Shown here one piece after another: positions 1-10,200 of a stretch of 42,958 bases of DNA. The notes below the pieces were generated by a model. It was not told the DNA's origin. It saw nothing but the letters and a program-made list of their open reading frames with translations, and did no database searches. Origin of the DNA: Desulfovibrionaceae bacterium (GTDB lineage: Bacteria; Desulfobacterota; Desulfovibrionia; Desulfovibrionales; Desulfovibrionaceae). The stretch is taken from the NCBI GenBank assembly GCA_015709315.1, contig JACCQI010000026.1:1-42958 (forward strand), written 5' to 3'. The translations under genes and the position numbers were made by a program. Within the stretch, counting starts at the first letter, position 1; the number at the start of each line of letters is the position of its first letter.

Positions 1-260
1 CAATATGTGGATGGGGTGAAATTCAGAAAAGGTGGTTTTTTCAACGGTCTGTTAAGGTATGTCCTGGCCCATGCAAGCCGATATTCCACTTCGGTTTGGC
101 TGGACTTCTCCGGGTTGTGCGGCAACGAAGTGACTTCTTCTGGAAGGCGAAGTAGTTGAATTACTCCTTCGGCGATTTCCTGGATTGTTCCGGACCCTCC
201 AAGCTCGTCGATTACCTTAACCGTAGGGAGCATCATTTCGTGGTATTGAGGTATGTTCAT
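1..260 (-). CDS. Mrr-like restriction protein, N-terminal part (runs off left edge)
   Basis: An open frame on the minus strand starts at ATG 260-258 and runs 86 codons to the window edge without a stop. The protein begins MNIPQYHEMMLPTVKVIDEL and later has the stretch EYRLAWARTYLN. Both fit the N-terminal winged-helix domain of Mrr-type (type IV) restriction proteins, which precedes a PD-(D/E)xK nuclease domain; that nuclease part would lie outside the window. After WARTYLN the sequence (RPLKKPPFLNF) no longer looks like the family, so a frameshift or an unusual variant is possible. It is transcribed away from the defence operon that starts at 508. The domain call rests on pattern recognition of about 75 residues. 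Confidence 0.6.
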   Translation of the reverse strand, partial: MNIPQYHEMMLPTVKVIDELGGSGTIQEIAEGVIQLLRLPEEVTSLPHNPEKSSQTEVEYRLAWARTYLNRPLKKPPFLNFTPSTY

Positions 261-507
261 GTTTCCCTTTGTGTTGGTATTTGTTGCCGATATACCCCTC
301 CGCTTATAGTTTGCCAAGGCTGGATGCAGAGGAGCCTGAGCATCTTGCCTATGGTTGGGGCTGGTTTTCACTAATTCCCTAGCCATGGGTTGTCTTGCCT
401 CCAGGTCCAGAGTATGTCTATTCTGCATTGAATAATATGGACTTTATTATGCAACGGGCATTGTTATCTGTGGCCGCAATCCAACGAATCGAGTCCCTTC
501 ATAGAAT

Positions 508-3500
508 ATGCTAATAGACAATAAAACAAATGGCCAAGTGGGAGCAGAACTGCGGAAGGCGATTGGTCGAAACGCCAAGCTCTCTGTTCTGTCCGGCCTG
601 TTTTCGCTTTACGGTTTCTCCGAATTGAAAGACGCTCTCGGCAAGATTGACTCCGTGCGTCTTCTTTTGCCCGAAGCGGGTGAAACCGGGCTCATTGGCG
701 GGACCAATGACAGGCGATTTCGAAACCAGCTGAACATGGCCAGCGTGGCCCGAGAGTGCGCTGACTGGGTCAGGAAGAAGGCGGAAGTCCGATCGCCGCG
801 CGCGCCCATCGGCAGCAACCTTTTTCATGTACAGAATGCGGATGGTCAGGCCGTGGCCATCCATGGAAGCTCACCCTTCACCACGGATGGGCTGGGGGTT
901 AACCCGGCCTCGGGTTTTGCGATCAACACGCTGGTCACTGCCCCTCGGGAGGCGCAAAGCCTGTTGGAGTGGTTTGATTCGATTTGGGACAACCCTGAAG
1001 AATCCCGCGACATCAAGAAACAGCTTCTGGTCGACATAGAGGCCCTCTATGCCGACAATTCCCCCAGCTTTCTTTATTTCTTTGTTTTGTACAATATCTT
1101 CAGCGAGTTCCTGGAGGAGCTCGACGAGGAAAGCATTATCAAGACCCGGACGGGTATCAAGGACACGACCGTCTGGAATAAGCTCTACAAATTCCAGCGG
1201 GACGGGGTGCTGGGCGCGATCGATAAGATCGAAAAGTACAACGGCTGCATCATCGCGGACAGTGTGGGCCTGGGCAAAACCTTCGAGGCCCTGGCCGTCA
1301 TCAAGTACTACGAGCTCCGTAACGACAGAGTACTCGTTCTTTGTCCCAAGAAACTGCGGGAGAACTGGACGCTTTACACCATCAACGACAAGCGGAACAT
1401 CCTGGCTTCCGACCGCTTCAATTACGATGTCCTGAATCACACCGATCTTTCCCGCGTCCAGGGCTTTTCCGGCGAGATCAACCTCTCCACCCTGAACTGG
1501 GGCAACTACGACCTCGTGGTCATCGACGAGTCGCACAACTTCCGCAACAATCCGCCCAAAAAAGGGACCGTTACCCGCTACTCCCGGCTCATGAGTGAGA
1601 TCATCAAGTCGGGCGTGAAGACCAAGGTCCTGATGCTCTCGGCCACCCCGGTCAACAACCGCATGACCGACCTCAAAAATCAGGTTGCCTTCATCACTGA
1701 GGGCGACGACCTGGCCTTGAAGGAACACGGCATCACGAGCATCGAGGAGTCGCTACGGCGCGCCCAAGTCCGGTTCAACCAGTGGCTGAAGTTGGAGGAT
1801 GCGGAGCGCACCACGGAGGCCCTCCTGGAAGCGCTCAACTTCGATTACTTCAAGCTCTTGGACCTCCTGACCATAGCCCGGTCCCGCAAGCACATTGAGA
1901 AGTACTACGACATCGCGGAAATCGGGCAGTTCCCCGAACGGGCCAAGCCGATCAACATCTACGCCGACATCGACACTGATGGACGGTTTCCGGCACTTAG
2001 AGAGATCAACCGGAGCATCCGCAAGCTGAACCTCAGCGCCTATTCGCCCTTGAAGTACGTCCTGGCCGACAAGCGTGAGGAATACAGCCGCAAATACGAT
2101 ATGCAGCTCTCCGGCGGGTCCGTGTTCAAGCAGATCGACCGTGAAGCCAGCTTGATCCACCTGATGCGCGTCAACCTCTTCAAACGCATGGAAAGCTCCA
2201 TCAACTCGTTCGGGCTGACTCTGGAGAAGCTGCTCAACCATGTGCGAGAGATCATCCGGCGCATTGACGGGCACGATCCGTCGGGCATCGAGGAAATCTC
2301 CATCGAGGACATCGAGGTCGATTCCCTGGAGTTCGACGAGCACCTGATCGGCAACAAGGTCAAGGTGCTCATTCAGGATATCGACCGCATCCGCTGGAAG
2401 CAGGAACTGGAAGAGGACGAGGCGCTGCTCGTGCAGCTCCTCGGGGATACGGAACGGGTCGAGCCGAAGACCGACGCCAAGCTCCTGGAACTCAAAAAGG
2501 CTATCTCGGAGAAAATCGCTTCTCCCATCAATCCCGGCAACCGCAAGATCATCATCTTCACGGCCTTTGCCGACACGGCCAACTACCTCTACGCCCACCT
2601 TTCGGACTGGGCCAAGAGCAAGCACGGCATTCACTCGGCTTTGGTGACCGGCGGGACAGGCGGCAATAAAACAACGCTGAACGGCATCCGCAAGGATTTG
2701 GCCTCAATCCTGACCTCCTTCTCTCCCGTCTCCAAGGAGCGGCGTATGGTGGATGCCACGCTTTCCGAAGAGATCGACCTGCTCATTGCCACGGACTGCA
2801 TTTCCGAGGGCCAGAACCTGCAGGACTGCGACTACCTGGTCAACTACGACATTCACTGGAACCCGGTGCGGATCATCCAGCGCTTTGGCCGTGTGGACCG
2901 GCTCGGCTCGAAGAACGCCGTCATTCAGCTCGTCAACTTCTGGCCGAACCTGGAACTGGACGAGTACATCAACCTGCAGGCGCGGGTCTCGGGCCGCATG
3001 GTGCTCCTGGATATCTCCGCCACCGGTGAGGAGAATCTCATTGAGCAGAATGCGGGCGATGAGATGAACGACCTGGAGTATCGCCGCAAACAATTGGAGC
3101 GCCTCCAGAACGAGGTCGTGGACATCGAGGACCTGGGCGAAAACATTTCCATCACCGACCTGACCCTCAACGATTTCAGAATGGACCTTGCGGGCTATCT
3201 CAAGGAACACCGGGAAGAGCTGGAACGCAAATCCATAGGGGCCTTTGCCGTTGCCGGGGCTGATGAGGACCTGCAACCGGGCGTCATCTTCTGCCTGCGG
3301 AGCGAGAACCCGAAGATGGACACGGACAAGACCTATGCCCTTGCTCCGCACTATTTGGTCCATGTCTCGGACTCCGGCGCGGTAACGTTGAATTACACCC
3401 AGGCCAAAAAGGTCCTCGACCTTTTGCGAAAAGCCGCAGGAAAGTCCAAAGCGGTTGATGCTGGCATGGTGGAGGCATTCAACCTCCTGACGCGCCAGGG

Positions 3501-3690
3501 GCGAGATATGGGCGAATATCAGGGGCTTCTTGGTAAGGCCGTGGCCACCATTTCCGGCAAAGCTGAGGAACATGGAACGGCCAGCCTGTTCGCGCGTGGC
3601 GGCACCGCCATCTCCAAAGGCACCTTCCGGGGCATTGAGGACTTTGAGGTGGTCGCTTATCTGGTTGTCCTCGACAGGGAGGCCGCATGA
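508..3690 (+). CDS. SNF2-family helicase with degenerate phospholipase D-like N-terminus
   Basis: A 1060-residue superfamily 2 helicase of the SNF2/Rad54 type. Visible motifs are Walker A GLGKT at 254-258, DESH at 340-343, SATP at 378-381, a C-terminal helicase half with TDCISEGQNLQ, and the arginine-finger motif RFGRVDRLG at 792-800. Residues 1-180 resemble the PLD-like head seen on some defence helicases (GSSPFTTDGL at 120-129), but the catalytic H-x-K reads H-V-Q at 106-108, so the nuclease is probably inactive. The frame has a stop at 502-504, so ATG 508 is the first possible methionine. No strong ribosome site is seen. The gene overlaps the next by 4 bases (ATGA) and leads a restriction-modification operon. 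Role in the operon, for example DNA translocation or remodelling, is inference. Confidence 0.85.
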   Translation: MLIDNKTNGQVGAELRKAIGRNAKLSVLSGLFSLYGFSELKDALGKIDSVRLLLPEAGETGLIGGTNDRRFRNQLNMASVARECADWVRKKAEVRSPRAPIGSNLFHVQNADGQAVAIHGSSPFTTDGLGVNPASGFAINTLVTAPREAQSLLEWFDSIWDNPEESRDIKKQLLVDIEALYADNSPSFLYFFVLYNIFSEFLEELDEESIIKTRTGIKDTTVWNKLYKFQRDGVLGAIDKIEKYNGCIIADSVGLGKTFEALAVIKYYELRNDRVLVLCPKKLRENWTLYTINDKRNILASDRFNYDVLNHTDLSRVQGFSGEINLSTLNWGNYDLVVIDESHNFRNNPPKKGTVTRYSRLMSEIIKSGVKTKVLMLSATPVNNRMTDLKNQVAFITEGDDLALKEHGITSIEESLRRAQVRFNQWLKLEDAERTTEALLEALNFDYFKLLDLLTIARSRKHIEKYYDIAEIGQFPERAKPINIYADIDTDGRFPALREINRSIRKLNLSAYSPLKYVLADKREEYSRKYDMQLSGGSVFKQIDREASLIHLMRVNLFKRMESSINSFGLTLEKLLNHVREIIRRIDGHDPSGIEEISIEDIEVDSLEFDEHLIGNKVKVLIQDIDRIRWKQELEEDEALLVQLLGDTERVEPKTDAKLLELKKAISEKIASPINPGNRKIIIFTAFADTANYLYAHLSDWAKSKHGIHSALVTGGTGGNKTTLNGIRKDLASILTSFSPVSKERRMVDATLSEEIDLLIATDCISEGQNLQDCDYLVNYDIHWNPVRIIQRFGRVDRLGSKNAVIQLVNFWPNLELDEYINLQARVSGRMVLLDISATGEENLIEQNAGDEMNDLEYRRKQLERLQNEVVDIEDLGENISITDLTLNDFRMDLAGYLKEHREELERKSIGAFAVAGADEDLQPGVIFCLRSENPKMDTDKTYALAPHYLVHVSDSGAVTLNYTQAKKVLDLLRKAAGKSKAVDAGMVEAFNLLTRQGRDMGEYQGLLGKAVATISGKAEEHGTASLFARGGTAISKGTFRGIEDFEVVAYLVVLDREAA

Positions 3691-4442
3691 CAGGGCAACT
3701 CTTGGAGAGCCTGGGATTTCCGGAGGCAAGCCGCCTGGGGAAGCGGGTCTTCAAGAAGCTTTTTGTGGAGAATGGGTCGCTGACGGCTTCCGACAAGAAG
3801 TCGCTCCAGGATGATGTGGAGGGTGTGACCTGGCAATACACGCTCAAACCGGGAACCGTTCCGATCAAGTCATACGAGGATGCGGAGCGGGAATACCTGG
3901 AGGTGGCCGTGCTGGAAGTGGCCATGCGTACCCGCAAGTCCTGCGCCCGGCTGGCTGAGGTTGTCCACCGCGCCATACCCTATCCGCTTCTGCTCGTCTT
4001 TTCCCTTGAGAACGAATGCTGTCTGAGCGTGGCCCCGAAGCGGTTCAGCCAGGCGGAACAAGGCGTGATTATCGCGGAAGAATTCCTTACCACCGGGTGG
4101 ATTGATTTAGCCTCGCCGACCGAAATCGACCAGGCCTTTCTGGACAGTTTGGCGCTCGGCGGGTTACCGCATACACACTTTCTGGCGTTCTATTCGGCCT
4201 GGGTCGATCGGTTCACCGCCTATGATTGCGCCCGGCTCTCCGGCGTCTTCCAGGTGGGGAGCAAGGCTGTCGATCCGGCGGAACGCCGGGAACGGTTGGC
4301 AGCGTGTCATGCACTGGAATTGCAGATCGCTGAATTTCGAGCCGCACTCAAAAAGGAAGCCCAGTTCAACCGTCAGGTAGAGCTGAACACCAAGATCAAA
4401 AACACGGAGAAGCAGCTGCGAGAGCTCGCAGCCACTCTCTGA
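3687..4442 (+). CDS. DUF4391 domain protein
   Basis: A 251-residue soluble protein recognised as DUF4391 by the stretches LTASDKKSLQDDVEGVTWQY, IPYPLLLVF and SVAPKRFSQAE. The family has no established biochemical function as far as I know. It usually sits beside a helicase and a type III methyltransferase, as here. The last 60 residues (AERRERL...LRELAATL) are charged and heptad-like, so a coiled coil that contacts a partner is likely. The start ATG overlaps the helicase stop (ATGA), and GGAGG at 3679-3683 gives ribosome binding, so translation is probably coupled to the helicase. The gap to mod is 18 bases. Overlap with the helicase suggests that the two products work as a pair. Confidence 0.8.
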   Translation: MTGQLLESLGFPEASRLGKRVFKKLFVENGSLTASDKKSLQDDVEGVTWQYTLKPGTVPIKSYEDAEREYLEVAVLEVAMRTRKSCARLAEVVHRAIPYPLLLVFSLENECCLSVAPKRFSQAEQGVIIAEEFLTTGWIDLASPTEIDQAFLDSLALGGLPHTHFLAFYSAWVDRFTAYDCARLSGVFQVGSKAVDPAERRERLAACHALELQIAEFRAALKKEAQFNRQVELNTKIKNTEKQLRELAATL

Positions 4443-4460
4443 TACGCAGGGTAAATTACT

Positions 4461-6332
4461 ATGCAGAAGCTTGATCCGGATACCGACGGAAAAACCATGG
4501 ATATCGTGGCCGACAACATTGCCAAACTGAAAGAGCTGTTCCCGGACATCGTCACCGAAGGCAAGGTGGACTTCGAGACGCTAAAAGAAGTCCTCGGCGA
4601 TTACGTGGAGGACCGCGAGGAGCGCTATAGCTTCACCTGGAACGGCAAGTCCAAGGCGCGAATGCTGGCGCAGACGCCGAGCAATGGCACTTTGCGGCCT
4701 TGTCCTGAGGAATCGGTGGATTTTGATTCAACGCAGAATCTATTTATTGAGGGCGACAATCTTGAAGTGCTGAAACTTTTGCAGAAAGGATATTATAGAA
4801 AGATCAAAACGATATATATTGACCCTCCTTACAATACCGGAAAAGACTTTATATATCCGGATAATTTTAAAGACAATTTATCTAACTACCTAGGAATTAC
4901 CAACCAAATAGACACAGAAGGCCGGAAGATTTCTACCAATTCCGAAGCAAATGGGCGTTATCATACGGATTGGTTGAATATGCTTTACCCGCGGCTTCGG
5001 CTTGCCCGAAATTTATTAAGACCCAATGGGACTATTTTCATTTCAATAGATGACCATGAAATGGGGAATTTGAAGAAGCTCTGCGATGAAATATTTGGTG
5101 AAGAAAATTTATTTGGAGTGTTTCAATGGCGTAGGCGGCAACGAGCCGACAACAGGAATCAAACAAATGTATCCCCCGACCATGAATACATTGTTGCTTA
5201 CTCTATGAGTGAACTTTCGGTATTCAAGGGTACGGCAATTGACTCCTCGAAATATAAAAATCCAGACCATGACCCACGTGGTCCATGGGCAAGCATTGAT
5301 TTATCTGGTCTTGCAACAGCAAGCCAGCGACCCAACTTGCATTACGACATAGTAGATCCTGAAACAGGTAATGTCTTTCCACCAAACCCGAGTCGAGGAT
5401 GGTCTAAAAGTAAAGAAAATGTTCTCAGAATGATTGAAGAAGGACGAATCTTATTTCCCAAGAAGTCGACGGGCAGACCAAGGGAAAAAAAATTTCTCAA
5501 AAACATAAAGTCAAATGTGACAGGATATTCTACCTGGCTTGATTCCTCTGTTGTTGGATTTACCACTGATGGGACCAGGGAGGTTACAGGCCTTTTAGGT
5601 GGTAAATATTTTGATTTTCCAAAACCATCTAGACTAATAAAAGAATTGTTAAGCCAATCCACAGAGGGGCAAGATATCGTTTTAGATTTTTTCTCAGGCT
5701 CAGCAACCACTGCCCATGCAGTTATTGAACTGAATAAATCTGATGACTTTAATAGGCGATTTATACTGGTGCAGCTTCCTGAAGCCTGTGGTGAAACAAC
5801 TGAAGCCTTCAAGGCTGGCTACAAAACTATAGCTGACATCGGTAAGGATCGTATTCGTAAAGTGCGAGCCAAGATACTCGAAGACGAAACCGAATATTCT
5901 GGTGACCTCGGCTTCAAAGTCTTCAAGCTCGACTCCACCAACATCAAGCCGTGGGAAGCCGACTTCGACAACTACGAAAGCTCCCTGGAGGACTACATCT
6001 CCAACATCAAGCCGGGACGTTCCGAAGAAGACGTGCTCTACGAGATTCTGCTCAAGTACGGCCTGGACCCGACTCTGCCTATCGAGGAACGGATCATCGC
6101 CGACAAGAAGGTCTTCATCGTGGGGCTGGGCGCTCTCGTCCTGTGCCTGGCGGACGGCATCACCCTGGACGCGGTTGAGGGCATTGCCGACCTCAAGGAG
6201 GAGCTCAAGCCGGAAGTCATGCGCGTGGTGTTCAAGGACAACGGTTTCAGCGGTTCCGATGGCGACGTGGTCAAGGCCAACGCCGTCCAGATTCTGCGCC
6301 AGCACGACATCACGGACGTGAAGAGCCTGTAG
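4461..6332 (+). CDS. mod: Type III restriction-modification methyltransferase (Mod), N6-adenine
   Basis: A 623-residue beta-class DNA methyltransferase. The catalytic motif IV DPPYNTG is at 121-127 and the SAM-binding motif FFSGS at 410-414. The order catalytic-then-SAM, with a long target-recognition region between them (about 190-390), is that of Mod subunits. It would methylate adenine on one strand of an asymmetric site and form a Mod-Res complex. Composition is striking: the ends are GC-rich (35 of 60 bases at 4561-4620, 32 of 60 at 6001-6060), while the core is AT-rich (17 of 60 at 4861-4920, 21 of 60 at 4801-4860). The shift occurs near 4725 and again near 5860, so the catalytic and recognition core looks imported into a resident frame. 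The frame is intact. Confidence 0.92.
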   Translation: MQKLDPDTDGKTMDIVADNIAKLKELFPDIVTEGKVDFETLKEVLGDYVEDREERYSFTWNGKSKARMLAQTPSNGTLRPCPEESVDFDSTQNLFIEGDNLEVLKLLQKGYYRKIKTIYIDPPYNTGKDFIYPDNFKDNLSNYLGITNQIDTEGRKISTNSEANGRYHTDWLNMLYPRLRLARNLLRPNGTIFISIDDHEMGNLKKLCDEIFGEENLFGVFQWRRRQRADNRNQTNVSPDHEYIVAYSMSELSVFKGTAIDSSKYKNPDHDPRGPWASIDLSGLATASQRPNLHYDIVDPETGNVFPPNPSRGWSKSKENVLRMIEEGRILFPKKSTGRPREKKFLKNIKSNVTGYSTWLDSSVVGFTTDGTREVTGLLGGKYFDFPKPSRLIKELLSQSTEGQDIVLDFFSGSATTAHAVIELNKSDDFNRRFILVQLPEACGETTEAFKAGYKTIADIGKDRIRKVRAKILEDETEYSGDLGFKVFKLDSTNIKPWEADFDNYESSLEDYISNIKPGRSEEDVLYEILLKYGLDPTLPIEERIIADKKVFIVGLGALVLCLADGITLDAVEGIADLKEELKPEVMRVVFKDNGFSGSDGDVVKANAVQILRQHDITDVKSL

Positions 6333-6343
6333 GGAGACGACAC

Positions 6344-7201
6344 ATGGATAAGCAGCTCATTGTGCGATTGAAGAACCAGTTTGACTCTCTGATTCATGGC
6401 ACCACTGAAGAAAACGTCGAATTCTGGTTAGCCAGGGATATTCAGGAGCCACTGGGTTATGCTCGGTGGGAAAACTTCATGAATGTCATCCAAAAAGCGA
6501 TTGATTCTTGCGCAACAGCCGGTTCCAACCCTGACGACCATTTTCGTGGCGTCACGAAAATGGTCCAGCTTGGCAGTGGGTCTGAACGAGAAGTTGTCGA
6601 CCTTATGCTCACCCGCTACGCCTGCTACCTCATCGCCCAAAACGGAGACCCCCGCAAAGAACCTATTGCGTTCGCTCAGAGCTATTTCGCCATCCAGACC
6701 AGAAAGCAGGAACTCATAGAAGAACGGATACGGCTTCATGACCGCATCCATGCCCGCCAAAAGCTCACGGAGTCCGAAACCGAACTCTCCCGAAATATTT
6801 ATGAACGGGGTGTGGACAATCGAGGATTCGGGAGGATTCGTTCCAAAGGTGATGCCGCACTATTCGGGGGATATACGACACAGGCCATGAAGGATCGGTA
6901 TGGGATCACCAAATCCCGCCCTCTGGCGGACTTCTTGCCCACGGTGACCATCGCTGCCAAGAACCTGGCCACCGAGATCACGAATCATAACGTCCAAAGC
7001 AATAACCTCCATGGCGAAAAGGCCATTACGAATGAACACGTTCAGAACAATACCAGTGTAAGGAATATGCTTGGGGATCGTGGTATCGTTCCGGAAGACC
7101 TGCCCCCTGAAGAGGATTTGAAAAAGCTAGAACGGCGCGTGAATTCCACGGAGAGAAAGCTGATGAAGGAATGCCCCAAACTGCCTGAGGAGCAAGACTA
7201 G
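6344..7201 (+). CDS. dinD: DinD-like DNA damage-inducible protein
   Basis: A 285-residue protein that matches the DinD family over its length (E. coli DinD is about 274 residues). Signature stretches include WLARDIQEPLGYARWENF, DHFRGVTKMVQLGSG, DLMLTRYACYLIAQNGDPRK and FGGYTTQAMKDRYG. In E. coli DinD belongs to the SOS regulon and has been reported to act on RecA filaments; its N-terminal part is related to the Bro/KilA-N type. Here it lies between mod and res with gaps of 11 and 2 bases, so it must be co-transcribed with them. GGGAG at 6332-6336 is a reasonable ribosome site. I saw no SOS box directly upstream. Its role in the restriction operon is unknown; checking RecA-mediated recombination or repair after cleavage are guesses. 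Confidence 0.88.
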   Translation: MDKQLIVRLKNQFDSLIHGTTEENVEFWLARDIQEPLGYARWENFMNVIQKAIDSCATAGSNPDDHFRGVTKMVQLGSGSEREVVDLMLTRYACYLIAQNGDPRKEPIAFAQSYFAIQTRKQELIEERIRLHDRIHARQKLTESETELSRNIYERGVDNRGFGRIRSKGDAALFGGYTTQAMKDRYGITKSRPLADFLPTVTIAAKNLATEITNHNVQSNNLHGEKAITNEHVQNNTSVRNMLGDRGIVPEDLPPEEDLKKLERRVNSTERKLMKECPKLPEEQD

Positions 7202-7203
7202 TC

Positions 7204-10200
7204 ATGAAGATCCAATTCAATCCCGACCTCGCCTATCAGCAGGAAGCCATATCCTCGATCACCTCCATTTTCGAAGGCCAGGAGGTCTGCCGCACCAATT
7301 TCACGGTCGCGCCGATGCCCAAGCACCTGGATCAATACCATCTGCATTCATCGGGCGTAAGCGACCTGGGTGTCGGCAACCGTCTTCGCCTGCTCGACGA
7401 GGACATACTCGCCAACATCAGGAAGACGCAGCTCAACAACGGCCTTGCCCCGTCCGAGGCCCTCGACGCCCTCAACTTCACCGTGGAGATGGAAACGGGA
7501 ACCGGAAAGACATACGTCTACCTGCGCAGCATCTTCGAGATGAACCAGCTTTACGGGCTGACCAAATTCATCGTCGTCGTCCCATCCGTGGCCATCAAGG
7601 AAGGCGTCTACAAGTCGCTCCAGATGATGGAGGACCACTTCCGCTCCCTTTACGAAAACGTCCCCTTCGACTACTTTGTCTACGACTCGCAAAAGCTCGG
7701 CCAGGTCCGTAATTTCGCCACAACGGACGCCATCCAGATCATGGTCATCAACATCGATGCGTTTCGTAAAAGCTTCACCGACCCGACCAAGGAAAACAAG
7801 GCCAACATCATCCACCGCCCCCACGACCGGATGACCGGCTCCCGGCCTATCGAGTTCATTCAGGAGACCAACCCCATCGTCATCATCGACGAGCCCCAGA
7901 GCGTGGCCACCACGCCCAAAAGCAAGAAGGCCATCGCCTCCCTCAACCCGCTTTGCACCATCGGCTACTCCGCCACCCACATCGACAAGCACCACATGCT
8001 CTACAAGCTGGATTCCGTGGACGCCTACGAACAAAAACTAGTCAAGCGGATCGAGGTCGCCGGAATCCAGGTTCAGGACGGCCACAACCGGGCCTACGTC
8101 AAGCTGCTCGGCGTGGACAACAAGAAGAGCCCGATCACGGCCAGGATTGAACTCGATGTCCGCCAGCGAAGCGGTGACGTCAAACGCATGGCCAAGACCG
8201 TCAGGAGTGGCGATGACCTGCTCGATCTGTCGAATGGGCGCGACGTCTACGACGGCTACATCATCAACGACATCTATTGCGGGCAGGGCAACGAATACAT
8301 CGATTTTACCAGCCAGGACGAGATCGTACCTCTGGGCCAGGCCATCGGCGAGGTCGATGCGGATCAATACAAGCGGTTGCAAATCCAGAAGACCATCGAA
8401 GAGCATCTGAACAAGGAACTGCGTCTGCGCCCCATGGGCATCAAGGTGCTGAGCCTCTTCTTCATCGACCGAGTGGCCAACTATCGCGATTACGATGAGG
8501 ACGGGAACCCGGTTAAGGGCAAATACGCCGTCATGTTCGAGGAGGAGTACCGAAAGGCCATCCGCAAGCCCAAGTACAATACCTTGTTCGAAGGGGTTGA
8601 TCGGGAGACGGCGGCTGAAGGCGTCCACAACGGGTACTTCGCCATCGACAAGAAAAAGGACGCCACCGGAGCGGAGCGCTTCAAGGAGTCAAAGGGCGAG
8701 GGTAAGACCATTGCCGATGAAAGCGCTTACCAGCTCATCATGAGGGACAAGGAAAAGCTTCTCAGCTTCGACTCCAAGCTTAAATTCATCTTTTCTCACT
8801 CCGCGCTCAAGGAGGGTTGGGACAACCCCAATGTCTTTCAGATCTGCACGCTGAACGAGACCGCGTCCACCATGAAAAAACGCCAGGAGATAGGCCGGGG
8901 GCTGCGTATCGCGGTCAACCAGGACGGAGAGCGAGTCCACGGCTTCGACGTGAATACTCTCACGGTCATGGCCAATGAGTCATACGAGGACTTCGCCTCC
9001 CAGCTTCAGAAAGAGATTGAGAAGGACGAGGGCATCAAGTTCGGCGTGGTAGAAAAGCATATTTTCGCCAACGTCTTGGTCCTGGGAGATGACGGCACCA
9101 CAAGCCACCTTGGCACCGAGGCGTCCGCCGAGCTGTTCAACCACTTCAAGGGACTGGGCTATATCGACGCCAAGGGCAAGGTGCAGGACACCCTGCGAAT
9201 AGCGCTCAAGAACAAGGCGCTCGATGTCCCGGCAGACTACGTTGGACAAGCCCCGCAGATCGCCAACGTGCTGAAAAAGGTGGCTGGCAAGCTCAACATC
9301 AATGATGCGGATAAGCGTACCCAGGTCTCAGTGAAGCGAGCGGTCCTCGAAGGCGAGGAGTTCAAATCCCTCTGGGACCGGATCAAATACAAAACGACTT
9401 TCCGCGTGGACTTCGACCCTGAGAAGCTCATCCAAAAATGCGCCGAGGAAATCGGCAACGGGCTGGTCGTGGGCAAGGCCCGGTTCGTCTACCGCAAGAG
9501 CCAGGCAGACATCACGCGGGGCGGCGTCGCCATGTCCGATCCAACACAGAGTACCCATGTGTACGACGCACGGGACTTCGAACTGCCAGACCTGCTGACG
9601 TATCTCCAGAACGAAACCAATCTCACCCGCAGAACCCTGGTGGCGATCCTAAAGCAGAGCGGCTCCCTGCCCAAATTCAAGAACAATCCGCAAAAGTACA
9701 TCGAACAGGTGGCGACCATCATCAAGCAGCAAATGCGGGAGTTCGTCGTGGACGGCATCAAGTACCGGAAGCTCGGCGACTCGCATGTCTATGCCCAGGA
9801 ACTGTTCGAGACCGAGGAGCTATACGGATACCTGCACAAAAATATGCTGGAGAGCACCAAATCGGTGTACGACCATGTGGTCTACGACTCGGCTGTGGAA
9901 GCCGAATTCGCCAAGCAGTTTGAGAGCAGCGACGACATCAAGGTATACGCAAAGCTCCCCGGCTGGTTCAAGATCGATACGCCCCTCGGTTCCTACAACC
10001 CCGACTGGGCCGTCCTCGTCGAGATCGACGGCCAGGATCGCCTCTACTTCGTCGTCGAGACCAAGGGTACCCCCTTGCTCGGAGCCCTTCGCACCGCAGA
10101 GCAGGCCAAGATCAAATGCGGCCAGGCCCATTTTGAGGCGATTGGAAACGACGCTGAATTTGCGCTGGCGAATGATTTTGAGCGGTTTTCTGAGATCGTG

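Noticed and set aside
156-374. Plus-strand frame of 72 codons
   Set aside because: It is antisense to the Mrr-like frame, has no ribosome site and no protein-like pattern.
871-1728. Long minus-strand frames inside the helicase gene
   Set aside because: They are shadows of a GC-rich coding gene; the plus frame has all helicase motifs.
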